64,000 bases of DNA from Mangrovicella endophytica (GTDB taxonomy: Bacteria > Pseudomonadota > Alphaproteobacteria > Rhizobiales > Rhizobiaceae): the NCBI RefSeq assembly GCF_002893625.1, contig NZ_PKMZ01000001.1:186001-250000 (forward strand). The letters are read 5' to 3'. Of the stretch, positions 26,748-35,094 are shown piece after piece; position 1 is the stretch's first letter, and the number at the start of each line of letters is the position of its first letter. The notes below the pieces were generated by a model that worked only from the letters and a program-made list of their open reading frames with translations, did not search any database and was not told the DNA's origin. The translations under genes were made by a program, and so were the position numbers.

Positions 26748-27767
26748 CTATTCGATCCGGGTGATCTTGGTCGAGCGACGCGGCGTGCCGACGTCAGGCA
26801 CGCGCGCTGCCGCATGGGCAACCATGAAGCGCTGCGCGAGCGGAAGAAGATGGAACAGAGCTCCAAGCCCCTCCGAGCGGGGCGCCGGGATGGTGATGGC
26901 ACCGGTGACAGCCGTGCGTCCCGAGGCGTCGAAGACTACCGTCGGCGAGCCGGCCTCCACACAAGCCGCGGCAAGGCTCGAGACGAGGTCGCCGGCCGGC
27001 TCGTCCGCCCGGAAATGGATCGTGCCGACGGTGGGACCCAGCATCTCCATCGGGCCGTGCCGCAACTGCCCGCCTTCGAGCGCCATGGCGGGCTCGCGCG
27101 ACAGCTCGGCAAGGCCCAGCGCGATCGCCTCGGCAAGGCCACGCAGCAGCCGGCCGGACGCGACCATCGTCGTGGCGCCGGCAAGCGCCTCGACGGCCTG
27201 TGTAACGTCTGCATCGGCAGGTGCGGCAAGCGCGGCCAGCGCCGGCTCCGGGTCGAGGCCCAGCGCTGCAAGGATCGCCAGATGCTGGGCAAAGGTGATC
27301 GTCAGGCTGCGCGTCGCGGCAAAGGCCAGCTCCGTTCCGCCGGCGCCGACAAGCGACGGCACGGCGCGGGCGAGCGACGAGCCGTCTTCAAGCGTCAGGC
27401 CGAAGACCGACGATGCCCCGCCGGCTTCGGCGAACCAGCGCAGCACCTCCGCGCTTTCGCCGGACTGCGAGGTGACGAGCACGGTGCGGCCATCCGTCGG
27501 CAGCGGCGAGACGAGCTGTTCGGAGAGGGGGGTGGCAAGGGCGTCGATCCCGAGCGCCCGGTAGAACGGCTCGACGGCCCGGCCGACGGCGTGCGAGCCG
27601 CCCATGCCAAGAAGCAGGAGGCGCCCCGATGCACGGATCGCGGCGGCGATATCGGCTGCCAGCGGGTGCGCGGCGTCGAAGGAGGCGCGGGCATCATCCG
27701 CCTGGCGCTCCATCTCCCGTTCGATTGCGACAAGGCCGGCCGGCCGCTCCTGCACTGCCTGCGTCAT
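26748..27767 (-). CDS. SIS-domain protein, GlmS/FrlB-like isomerase or deglycase (locus 2)
   Basis: A 339-residue double-SIS protein. The first domain has LLLLGMGGSHAVGRAVEPFY and VTSQSGESAEVLRWF; the second has MVASGRLLRGLAEAIALGLAELS and GGQLRHGPMEMLGP. The RHGP block corresponds to the catalytic loop region in GlmS/FrlB relatives. ATG 27767 is chosen because AAGGG lies six bases upstream; ATG 27773 overlaps the permease stop as ATGA. The frame is open far upstream across the permease gene, which is not coding in that frame. The product would convert a phosphorylated amino sugar or fructosamine; it diverges clearly from the locus 1 SIS protein. Confidence 0.83.
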   Translation of the reverse strand: MTQAVQERPAGLVAIEREMERQADDARASFDAAHPLAADIAAAIRASGRLLLLGMGGSHAVGRAVEPFYRALGIDALATPLSEQLVSPLPTDGRTVLVTSQSGESAEVLRWFAEAGGASSVFGLTLEDGSSLARAVPSLVGAGGTELAFAATRSLTITFAQHLAILAALGLDPEPALAALAAPADADVTQAVEALAGATTMVASGRLLRGLAEAIALGLAELSREPAMALEGGQLRHGPMEMLGPTVGTIHFRADEPAGDLVSSLAAACVEAGSPTVVFDASGRTAVTGAITIPAPRSEGLGALFHLLPLAQRFMVAHAAARVPDVGTPRRSTKITRIE

Positions 27768-27769
27768 GC

Positions 27770-28615
27770 TCATCCCTTCACGCCGCCGCTGGTCAGGCCG
27801 GAAATCACGGCCCGCTGCATCAGGAGGCCGATCGCGACAGGCGGCAGCGCGGCGAGGATGCCGGCCGTGGCGATCAGCCCGTAATCGGAGACGCGCCCGC
27901 CTGCGAGGTCGGCGATCGCGACCGTCAGCGTCTTCGCCCGCTGGTCGGCGGTGAAGAGCAGGGCGTAGAAGAACTCGTCCCAGGCGAGCAGGAAGGCGAA
28001 GAGGGCGGCTGTCGCGACCATCGGTGCTGCAAGCGGCAGCGTGATGATGCGAAGTGTCTGGTCGAGGCGCGCGCCATCGATCATCGCCGCACTCTCGATC
28101 TCGCGGGGAATGGCGTCGAAGCCGCTTTTCAGCAGCCAAGTGGCGAAGGGCGCGAGGATGCTGAGATAAACCAGCGCCAGGCCGAAGACGGAATTGAGGA
28201 GGCCGAGGGCGGCGAGGCCCATGTACAGCGGCACGGCCAGACAGACCGGCGGCAGCATGTAGGTCGCAATCACCAGGAACAGCGGCCAGCGCACGCCCGG
28301 CGTGCGCGAGACGGCCCAGGCCGCCGGCACCGCCACGAGGAGCGCGCCGGCCGTTGCCATTCCCGCGACGAACAGGCTGTTGCGGAGGCTGGCGAGAAAC
28401 GCCGCGCCGGCACTGTTGGCAACCGTGGAGAGCAGCATCCCGTAGCGCGACAGGTCCACGCTCTCCGGCCACCAGTGCAGCGGCCGCGCGCTGAGATCGG
28501 CAGCGGAGGAGATGCTCATCAGGAACAGCCAGATGAATGGCGCCAGGATCACCGCGGCGAGTGTGAGCGCCGCAAGGTGGATGAGGATCGAGACGAGGAG
28601 CGGGCGGCGTTCCAT
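27770..28615 (-). CDS. Sugar ABC transporter permease, MalG-like (locus 2)
   Basis: A 281-residue CUT1 permease with about six transmembrane helices and the EAA loop IPREIESAAMIDGARLDQTLRIITLPLA. The end MQRAVISGLTSGGVKG is the usual MalG-type terminus. The start at 28615 (MERRPLL) follows a GGGGAG site eight bases upstream and comes four bases after the MalF-like stop. Confidence 0.9.
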   Translation of the reverse strand: MERRPLLVSILIHLAALTLAAVILAPFIWLFLMSISSAADLSARPLHWWPESVDLSRYGMLLSTVANSAGAAFLASLRNSLFVAGMATAGALLVAVPAAWAVSRTPGVRWPLFLVIATYMLPPVCLAVPLYMGLAALGLLNSVFGLALVYLSILAPFATWLLKSGFDAIPREIESAAMIDGARLDQTLRIITLPLAAPMVATAALFAFLLAWDEFFYALLFTADQRAKTLTVAIADLAGGRVSDYGLIATAGILAALPPVAIGLLMQRAVISGLTSGGVKG

Positions 28616-28619
28616 GGTG

Positions 28620-29501
28620 TCAGCTCCCCGCAGCGCTGCGCCGAAGGATGGCGATGTAGGACACGGCAAAGAGGGTGACGATCAGCGTGACGAGCAGCGC
28701 CATGGAGGCGCCCGACCCGGCCCGCTGGAAGGAGAAGGCTTCCTGGTAGACGAGGATGGAGAGCGTGCGCGTCGCATTGGCGGGGCCGCCGCGCGTCATC
28801 ACCCAGATGATGTCGAAGACCTTGAAGGCCTCGATCGTGCGCAGCACCACAGCGATCGTCAGCGGACCGACCAGATAGGGCCAGGTAACGATCCGGAAGC
28901 GCGCGAAGGCACCCGCGCCATCGACGATTGCCGCCGCCTTGACGTCGCGCGGAACGGCCTGAAGCGCCGCGAGAGCAATCAGCGCGACCAGCGGGAAGTT
29001 CTTCCAGACGTCGGCCGCGACAATCGCCCAGAGGGCGGAGGTCGGCTCGCCCAGCCAGGAGCGATAGCCGGAAATCAGGCCCGTCTGGAGGAGCAGGCTG
29101 TTCAGCGCGCCATATTCGGGATTGTAGATCAGCCGCCAGAGCATGGCGTTGACGACGGTCGGCAGCGCCCAGGGCAGGATCATCAGCGCCCGGACGAGCG
29201 TGCGGCCGCGAAACTCCTGATCGAGAAGCAGGGCCGCCAGCACACCCGCAAGCACTTCCAACGCCACCGACAGGACAGCGAACAGCGTCGTGGTCTTCAG
29301 CGCTAATAAGAAGGGGCGGCCCGTCAGCAGCTTGGCGTAATTGTCAAAGCCGACATAGGCGCCGCCCGTGCCGACGAGCTTGGCGTCGGTGAAGGACAGG
29401 CGCACCGTCTCGGCCATCGGCCAGCTCACCACCGCCACCATCACGACGAGAAGCGGCAGCATGAGCAGCCAGGCGCGTGTGGTGATCCAGGCACTCGGCA
29501 C
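28620..29501 (-). CDS. Sugar ABC transporter permease, MalF-like (locus 2)
   Basis: A 293-residue CUT1 permease with six transmembrane helices and the EAA loop VPRDVKAAAIVDGAGAFARFRIVTWPYL. Residues 1-35 form the first membrane span (AWLLMLPLLVVMVAVVSWP). It lies 61 bases after the binding-protein gene and immediately before the MalG-like gene. It is the first of the two membrane subunits of the locus 2 importer. Confidence 0.9.
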   Translation of the reverse strand: MPSAWITTRAWLLMLPLLVVMVAVVSWPMAETVRLSFTDAKLVGTGGAYVGFDNYAKLLTGRPFLLALKTTTLFAVLSVALEVLAGVLAALLLDQEFRGRTLVRALMILPWALPTVVNAMLWRLIYNPEYGALNSLLLQTGLISGYRSWLGEPTSALWAIVAADVWKNFPLVALIALAALQAVPRDVKAAAIVDGAGAFARFRIVTWPYLVGPLTIAVVLRTIEAFKVFDIIWVMTRGGPANATRTLSILVYQEAFSFQRAGSGASMALLVTLIVTLFAVSYIAILRRSAAGS

Positions 29502-29562
29502 GAAACGGGGCTCCGGCTTTCAGATGAGGAAGGCGGCGCTCGGCGGGCGCCGCCTGGATGCG

Positions 29563-30813
29563 TCAGAGGCCGCTATTCTCGGCGGCAGCCGCCAGCGCGT
29601 CCTCGGGAGTCGACTGGCCGAGGATGGACTCCTGCACCGCCTGCTGGAGCGCGACCGAAAGCTCCTGGTACTTCGGCGTCGTCGGTCGCGGGAACATCGC
29701 GGCAAGACCGGTCTTGGCCGCGGCGACGAGCTCCTCCTGGCCCTTCGTCACGGCCGGGTCCTCGTAGGAGGAGGCCCAGATCGGCAGGCTCAGCTTGGCA
29801 TAGGCGTTCTGCACCGGCTGCGAGGTCATGTAGACGATGTAGTCCCAGGCCGCGTCCGGCGACTTCGACGTGCTGGTGATGCCAAGCCCCATCGAACCGT
29901 TGACGGCCGAAACCTCGCTGGTGCCCGCATGTCCGGGAGCCGGCACGACGCCGACCTTGCCGGCGACCTTCGAATCCTTCGGGTCGTTGGCGAGGTTGTA
30001 CATGTAGGTCCAGTTGAGGGCGAAGGCCGCTTCACCGTTCTGGAAGACGCGGCGAACGTCCTCCTCGACATATTCCTTCGAGTTCGGGTTGGTGATGCCG
30101 CTCTCCATGGTCGAGGCCATGTATTTCAGCGCCTCGACACCGCCGCCGGTCTGGAAGGCCGGCTTGCCGTCCTTGTCGAGGAACTGCCCGCCGAAGGCGG
30201 ACAGCAACGTCGTATAGTCGCAGATCGCGGCCTCGGCCTGCGTCCAGCTCCAGACGATCGGCGTCGCCAGCAGGCCCTTGTCCTTGATCGCCTTGGCCTG
30301 TTCGGCCAGCTCCTCCCAGGTCTTCGGCGGCGCGGCGATACCCGCCTTCTGGAGGATCTCCTTGTTGTAGAAGAGGTACTTGGTGTCGAGGATCCAGGGC
30401 ATGCCGTAGCGCTTGCCGGCATATTCGACCGTCGACCACGCGCCGGGCAGAACGCCCTGGTTCATCTCCGGCGTGATCTTCGACGTCACGTCGAGAAGCA
30501 CATTGTTGGTGGCGTATTCCGCCGGCCAGATGACGTCGAAGAGCACGACGTCGTAGCCGCCGCCCGAGCCTTGGGCGAGGACCGTCTTGTCGTGGAGTCC
30601 CTCATAGGGCGCGAATTCCAGCTCCACCTTTACGTCCGGATGGGCCTTCGTGAAGCCCTCCGTCATGGCCCGGACATCGGCCTCGCTATAGGCCGCCTGC
30701 GCCATGAAGAGCGCACGCAGCGTCGTCTCCGCGGCCGCAGGCGCGACGGAGCCGGCGAGAAGTGCCGCGCCGACAAGAGGCAGTGATAGAGAAAGGGAGA
30801 AGCGATGCGGCAT
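29563..30813 (-). CDS. Sugar ABC transporter substrate-binding protein (CUT1, locus 2)
   Basis: A 416-residue family-1 solute-binding protein with a Sec signal peptide (LSLSLPLVGAALLAGSVAPAAAE). The body has EGFTKAHPDVKVELEFAPYEGLHDK, DVVLFDVIWPAEYATN, RYGMPWILDTKYLFYNKEILQKAGI and NGSMGLGITSTSKSPDAAW, all typical of the family. The start at 30813 follows GGAGG by eight bases. It is the first gene of the locus 2 operon, divergent from the ROK regulator. Confidence 0.9.
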   Translation of the reverse strand: MPHRFSLSLSLPLVGAALLAGSVAPAAAETTLRALFMAQAAYSEADVRAMTEGFTKAHPDVKVELEFAPYEGLHDKTVLAQGSGGGYDVVLFDVIWPAEYATNNVLLDVTSKITPEMNQGVLPGAWSTVEYAGKRYGMPWILDTKYLFYNKEILQKAGIAAPPKTWEELAEQAKAIKDKGLLATPIVWSWTQAEAAICDYTTLLSAFGGQFLDKDGKPAFQTGGGVEALKYMASTMESGITNPNSKEYVEEDVRRVFQNGEAAFALNWTYMYNLANDPKDSKVAGKVGVVPAPGHAGTSEVSAVNGSMGLGITSTSKSPDAAWDYIVYMTSQPVQNAYAKLSLPIWASSYEDPAVTKGQEELVAAAKTGLAAMFPRPTTPKYQELSVALQQAVQESILGQSTPEDALAAAAENSGL

Positions 30814-30890
30814 TACGGGATCCTCCGTTGCTGAACCACCCCGGAGCGCCTCGGAGAGCCGCTGCCGCGGCCTCACTGTAGGGCTCCGGT

Positions 30891-30919
30891 TGAATTAACC
30901 CAATTCATTTGATTAATTC
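30891..30919. promoter_or_regulatory. Candidate ROK-regulator operator (overlapping dyads)
   Basis: An AT-rich patch in the 125-base divergent gap carries two nested inverted repeats: TGAATT (30891-30896) with AATTCA (30902-30907), and GAATTAA (30892-30898) with TTAATTC (30913-30919). ROK repressors such as NagC, Mlc and XylR bind AT-rich dyads of this kind. The repeats are seen; binding is inferred. Confidence 0.55.
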
Positions 30920-30938
30920 GTTGCGCAAGGCCGAGGCA

Positions 30939-32192
30939 ATGTCAACACGTGACGGCGAAGTGACCACCGCGCACACGATCCGAGCCAAAAGGGGCGCCAA
31001 CCTCACCGGCGCGAACGCCCATAACCGGCGCATCGTCATCGATGCCCTGCGCGTCAACGGCGCTCTTTCAAGGGCTGATCTCGCCCGGGCGACGGGTCTC
31101 TCGGGGCAGACGGTGTCGAACCTCGTCGGCGACCTCGAACGCCAGGGCCTGCTAGTGGCAGACCTCCCGCTGCGCGGAAAGGGGCGCGGACAGCCGGCGA
31201 CGCCCTATCGGCTTCTGGCCGAGGGCGCCTATGCGATCGGTGTGCAGATCGACCGTCACGCCACGCGGGCGGTCGCCATCGACCTCATGGGAGTCGACCT
31301 CGTCCGGCTGGAGGCGTCGCTGCCGAAGGGCGGCCCCGAGGTCGGACTGCCCGTCGTGATCAAGCTCATCGAGGAGGTGCGGACCCGCCTCAAAGCCATT
31401 GCCCCGGCCGCCGATGGCCGCCTGGTCGGGCTGGGCGTCGCGATGCCAGGCCCGGTCGGGGTGATCTCGGCGGCCGACGATCCCTGGATGATGTCGGCGT
31501 GGCAGACGTTGCCGCTGGCGGACTATCTGAACGAGGCGACGGGATTGGATGTCGCCTTCCGTAACGACGCCTCGGCTGCAGCCATCGCGGAGAAGCTGTC
31601 GGGCGCAGCCCGCGGACTCGACGACTTCGTCTACCTCTATCTCGGCTACGGTCTCGGGGCCGGGCTGATGGTGCGGGGCGAAATCCACGCCGGGGCGGCC
31701 GGGAACGCCGGTGAGATCGGCATGGTGCTCTCCTCGCCCTTCGCGAGCGGCCGCCCGGTCGAACATGTCGCTTCGATCGCGGTGCTGTGCCGCGAGCTCG
31801 ACATCGATCCGGCCGATCCCGCCTTGTTCAAGCGCCTGGATGATGCGGTGGGCGCAGGCCACGCTCGAGCTTGGATCAGCGAGGCCGCTCCCATGCTGCG
31901 CTGGGCCATCCATACGCTGGAGACGCTGCTCGACCCCGCTACCATCGTATTCGGCGGCTCGGTTCCGCCGAGCCTGCTCGCATCCCTTCACGACGCGATG
32001 CAGCCGTTGCTTCCCTCGCTCGCCGACAATACGCGCCGCATCTGGCCGCGCCTCGTGCTCGGCCGCGGCGATCCCTGGATGGTGGCAGTCGGTGCGGCGG
32101 CCGAACCGATCGCGCGCACCTTCGAGCCGCGCTTTTCCGCGGTTCAATCCGCAGATCCGGGCCTTGTTGCTGCCGTGGGGGCAGTCGGATGA
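30939..32192 (+). CDS. ROK-family transcriptional regulator (NagC/XylR-like)
   Basis: A 417-residue ROK regulator. The N-terminal winged helix is at about residues 28-78 (NRRIVIDALRVNGALSRADLARATGLSGQTVSNLVGDLE in outline). A sugar-kinase-like ROK domain follows with GLGVAMPGPVG, FRNDASAAAIAEKL, YLGYGLGAGLMVRGEIHAGAAGNAGEIG and a Glu/Gly-rich core. The usual ROK zinc-binding Cys motif (CxCGxxGC) is absent, so it likely lacks the structural zinc. ATG 30939 has AAGG eight bases upstream; a TTG at 30909 is a weaker alternative. It is divergent from the locus 2 transport operon, its probable target. Confidence 0.87.
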   Translation: MSTRDGEVTTAHTIRAKRGANLTGANAHNRRIVIDALRVNGALSRADLARATGLSGQTVSNLVGDLERQGLLVADLPLRGKGRGQPATPYRLLAEGAYAIGVQIDRHATRAVAIDLMGVDLVRLEASLPKGGPEVGLPVVIKLIEEVRTRLKAIAPAADGRLVGLGVAMPGPVGVISAADDPWMMSAWQTLPLADYLNEATGLDVAFRNDASAAAIAEKLSGAARGLDDFVYLYLGYGLGAGLMVRGEIHAGAAGNAGEIGMVLSSPFASGRPVEHVASIAVLCRELDIDPADPALFKRLDDAVGAGHARAWISEAAPMLRWAIHTLETLLDPATIVFGGSVPPSLLASLHDAMQPLLPSLADNTRRIWPRLVLGRGDPWMVAVGAAAEPIARTFEPRFSAVQSADPGLVAAVGAVG

Positions 32193-32304
32193 GCCTTAAT
32201 CTGCCGGTCCGGCGGTTCATCGCCGGCGGGATGTTCCGTGCGTAATAGGCCACTCGCCTAGGCCTGCCTCCAGCGGCCTGCGGTGAGGCTCAGCGCGCGG
32301 GACC

Positions 32305-33528
32305 TCAGCGCTCGCGTTGCGTTGGGCGACGCAGGAGCGCTTTCGCCAGTTCGCGGAGAGGCGGACGCGTCGGCGCCTCTCCGTGGCCGAAGAGCGATCG
32401 GTCAACCCCGGCGAGCGCTTTCTCCGCGGCTGAGGTTCTGAGCTCCGGACGTCGGCGCAGGAGCGAATAGGCGGCGCGGCGAGCGGCATGCGGATCACCC
32501 CTCAGCGCGGCCCAGCGGAGTGACAGGGCATCCCGGTCGGGCAGCATACGAGCGATGATGGCTTCGATCTCGTGGCGGCGGCGAAGACGCAGCCCCGGCA
32601 ACAGCGCCGCCAGCGTCAGCATGAAGCCGCCCGCACCGGCGAAGAGGATCGCGTGCCGCTGCAGGAAGCCGGGTGCAGCCGCCTTCGCAGCAACGGGGAA
32701 GCCGGCATGGGCGATCGGCTGCGACTTCAGGACGATCTCCCGGAACTCGTGCGCCTTGGTGTCGTACCAAGGGATGGTAAAGGCTGGCAGCCGCCCGGGC
32801 TCGCCCGTCGTCGGCCGCATGCGCCAGCGCCAGACGACGGTGGACAGCGGCCCGTCGGGTGTCAGCTCCACCGAGCGTTCTTCAGGGGCCATAAAGGTGA
32901 TCAGCCAGGCGGCCCGCATCTTTGGCGGCGGCGGCAGCAGATGGGGCGGCACGCCGAGCGCGTGGATCGTGACGGTGCGGGTCGCCAGTTCGCCGTTCGG
33001 CAGCGTCGCCGGATCCTTGTCCCAGACGTCGGAGTAGTCGACCGAGCGGGCGGGGAGCCACCAGTCACCGGCCGTCTTCGGATGCGGCAGGACTTCGACC
33101 GCGACGGGCTTGGACGCAACTTCGTGGATGAACCGCTCACCCTTCGGCGTCGTCAGCGTCAGGCGGTGCAGGAACGGCTCGATCGTCAGCCGGCCGGCCC
33201 GCTTCGGGAACAGCGCCAGCCGCCGCTCGAAGATGGTGATCTCGCGTCCCGCTACCATCTGGCGGGTCCAGCTGTCGCGCCCGAGCTGCATCCATCCGAA
33301 GCTCTGCATCTCCGGCTGCACCAGAGACTCAAGCGCGATGATGACGTTGTAGCGCCCCCGAATGGTGACGAGCACCATCTCGTCCACGAAGGGGCTGGCG
33401 CCCGTCGACTCGACCTCGACCTCCAGCTGCGCATCGCGCTCGGCAACCGGCGCGGCGGCGTCGGCATGTGCAGCGTGAAGGAGGCTGCCGGCCAGCAGCA
33501 TGAGCAGGACGAGGAACCGCTTCACCAT
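32305..33528 (-). CDS. BatD-like membrane protein (oxygen-tolerance family)
   Basis: A 407-residue protein with a signal peptide (FLVLLMLLAGSLLHAAHA), a periplasmic beta-rich part to about residue 280 and one transmembrane helix (ILFAGAGGFMLTLAALLPG). A cytoplasmic Arg-rich tail follows. SPFVDEMVLVTIRGRYNV resembles the start of BatD modules. GGAGG lies seven bases before the ATG, and the gene overlaps the TPR gene by seven bases. It is the last gene of the seven-gene MoxR/Bat operon. BatD proteins are thought to present or scaffold the von Willebrand A proteins in the periplasm; the exact function is unresolved in all bacteria. Confidence 0.75.
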   Translation of the reverse strand: MVKRFLVLLMLLAGSLLHAAHADAAAPVAERDAQLEVEVESTGASPFVDEMVLVTIRGRYNVIIALESLVQPEMQSFGWMQLGRDSWTRQMVAGREITIFERRLALFPKRAGRLTIEPFLHRLTLTTPKGERFIHEVASKPVAVEVLPHPKTAGDWWLPARSVDYSDVWDKDPATLPNGELATRTVTIHALGVPPHLLPPPPKMRAAWLITFMAPEERSVELTPDGPLSTVVWRWRMRPTTGEPGRLPAFTIPWYDTKAHEFREIVLKSQPIAHAGFPVAAKAAAPGFLQRHAILFAGAGGFMLTLAALLPGLRLRRRHEIEAIIARMLPDRDALSLRWAALRGDPHAARRAAYSLLRRRPELRTSAAEKALAGVDRSLFGHGEAPTRPPLRELAKALLRRPTQRER

Positions 33529-34163
33529 GCCGTATCCTCCGGCGGATGGAGCAGGCCAAGGGCTTTTCGCCGTTCGTGCTCCGCTGCGATGCGCTTCTTC
33601 AGATACAGCGCCGGCTCGTCGGTGAGCGTCGCGAGCCAGGCGGGGCTGGCGACCACCTGGCGCCCGACGCGGGGCGGCAGGACGCTGCGCTGCTCCGCCA
33701 ATGTCTTGGACGTGTCGAGCTCGGCCCGTTCCGACGCCTTTGCATCGGGATTCGGCCCCGCGGCGACGGCGGGGATGCCGTCGATCGTGTTGGCTTCTCC
33801 GATCACCGGCTCGACCAGCCGTGCGACGAGATCGCGGTTGAAGCGTGCATCGGCGTCCCGCGGATCGGCAAACAGGACGGCATCGAAATAGTCGACCGCG
33901 AGCGGGTAATCGCCGAGGGCGGCCAGCGTCAGGGCGCGGTTGTAGGTGGCGCTGCGCCCAGTCGTGGCGAAGGCGGCATCCGCCTCGGTATAGCGGCCGG
34001 TGCGGTAGAGAGCGACGCCGCGTGCGGCAGGATCGTCGATCAGGCGCGCGGCCATGTCGGGCAGGCCGGCGAAGAGGGCGAGCTTCCCGAAGGCCGCAGG
34101 CCCGGCGAGGAGGGCGGCCACCACTGCAGCGACGCCGAGCAGAAGAGGGATCAGTCGGCGCAT
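33522..34163 (-). CDS. TPR-containing protein of the Bat operon (BatB/BatC-associated)
   Basis: A 213-residue protein with an N-terminal membrane anchor or signal (LIPLLLGVAAVVAALLAG). About two TPR-like helical repeats follow at residues 45-110 (ARGVALYRTGRYTEADAAFATTG, SATYNRALTLAALGDYPLAVDYFDAVLFADP). The C-terminal third is polar. It sits one base after the second von Willebrand A gene and overlaps BatD by seven bases. In Bat operons this slot is filled by BatC or a TPR tail of BatB; here it is a separate gene. Confidence 0.72.
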   Translation of the reverse strand: MRRLIPLLLGVAAVVAALLAGPAAFGKLALFAGLPDMAARLIDDPAARGVALYRTGRYTEADAAFATTGRSATYNRALTLAALGDYPLAVDYFDAVLFADPRDADARFNRDLVARLVEPVIGEANTIDGIPAVAAGPNPDAKASERAELDTSKTLAEQRSVLPPRVGRQVVASPAWLATLTDEPALYLKKRIAAEHERRKALGLLHPPEDTAW

Positions 34164-34164
34164 C

Positions 34165-35094
34165 TCAGGTCCCCCGCCGGAACAGGAGAACAGCCGGGAT
34201 GAGACTGAAGGCGAGGAGAATGCGGCCGTAATCCTGAAAGAGCAGGGAAGCGAGAGGGCCTTCCGTCAACGCTGCTGCGTTGCCGCTCCCGATGATGACT
34301 CCGACGCCTGACGGATCGTCCGCTGTCGCGAAGGTCCCGCCGCCGGCGTCCGACAGCCGGCGCAAGGCGGCTTCGTCGCCGACAGGATGATCGCCTCCGG
34401 TGATGCGCGGCGCGACGAAGAGGGTCGAGAGCCGCGTTCCGGTCGCGGCGATCGCCTTGGCTTCAACCAGCGTGGCCGCCGCCGCAGCGCCGCCGCCGTC
34501 GCTGACGAGCACGATGTCGCCGGCAATCACCTTGGCCTCCGCCAGCGTTTCGCGGGCAAGCTCCAGTGCCCGGTCCGGACGGCTGCCGCTATCCGGGACG
34601 GTCGTGCCGTCGAGGGTGGCGATGGTGCGCTCGAGCGGGCCGGGATCGCGGCTGAGCGCGCTCGCGCTGTAGGCCTCGCCGGCATAGACGATAAGGCCGC
34701 TCGGGCGACTGCCGGCGCTCCGAAGCACGTGCTCCGCGGCGGCCTGGGCATTGTCGAAGCCACCACCCTCGGTCAGCGAGCGCGACAGATCCATCACGAT
34801 GACGACGCCTTCAAGATTCTGGAACGACGGCAGGTCGCCGCTCCTCGTCGCCGGACCGGTCAGCGCCAGAGCGAGAAGGCCGGCTACGGCCGCAGGGGCG
34901 ATCGCCGGACGGGTCACCCCGGGTACGACGCGCCCGAGGCGCTGCAGGGCGGCCAGAAGATGCGCATCGATCGCATTGCTCCAGCCGCCGAGCTGCGAGG
35001 CGTGGCGCGCTTTCAGCACCGTGATGGCGATCACCGGCAGAAGCGCCACGAACCACAGCGGGCGCAGGAGCGCAAAGGTGTCGAAGGTCACCAT
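34165..35094 (-). CDS. Membrane von Willebrand factor A protein (BatB-like)
   Basis: A 309-residue protein with two N-terminal transmembrane helices (about residues 10-28 and 64-80), a von Willebrand A domain and a C-terminal helix (ILLAFSLIPAVLLF). The metal-ion-dependent adhesion site is Asp102, Ser104 and Ser106 (VIVMDLSRS), with VLVSDGGG later (the usual SDG block). It overlaps the upstream vWA gene by seven bases. It likely acts with the neighbouring vWA protein and the MoxR ATPase as a chaperone-like complex. Confidence 0.8.
   Translation of the reverse strand: MVTFDTFALLRPLWFVALLPVIAITVLKARHASQLGGWSNAIDAHLLAALQRLGRVVPGVTRPAIAPAAVAGLLALALTGPATRSGDLPSFQNLEGVVIVMDLSRSLTEGGGFDNAQAAAEHVLRSAGSRPSGLIVYAGEAYSASALSRDPGPLERTIATLDGTTVPDSGSRPDRALELARETLAEAKVIAGDIVLVSDGGGAAAAATLVEAKAIAATGTRLSTLFVAPRITGGDHPVGDEAALRRLSDAGGGTFATADDPSGVGVIIGSGNAAALTEGPLASLLFQDYGRILLAFSLIPAVLLFRRGT

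Noticed and set aside
26748-28616. Single long minus-strand frame joining the SIS protein to upstream sequence
   Set aside because: The upstream half is out of frame with the MalG-like permease and is Arg/Ala-rich; the SIS gene has its own ribosome-binding site at 27767.
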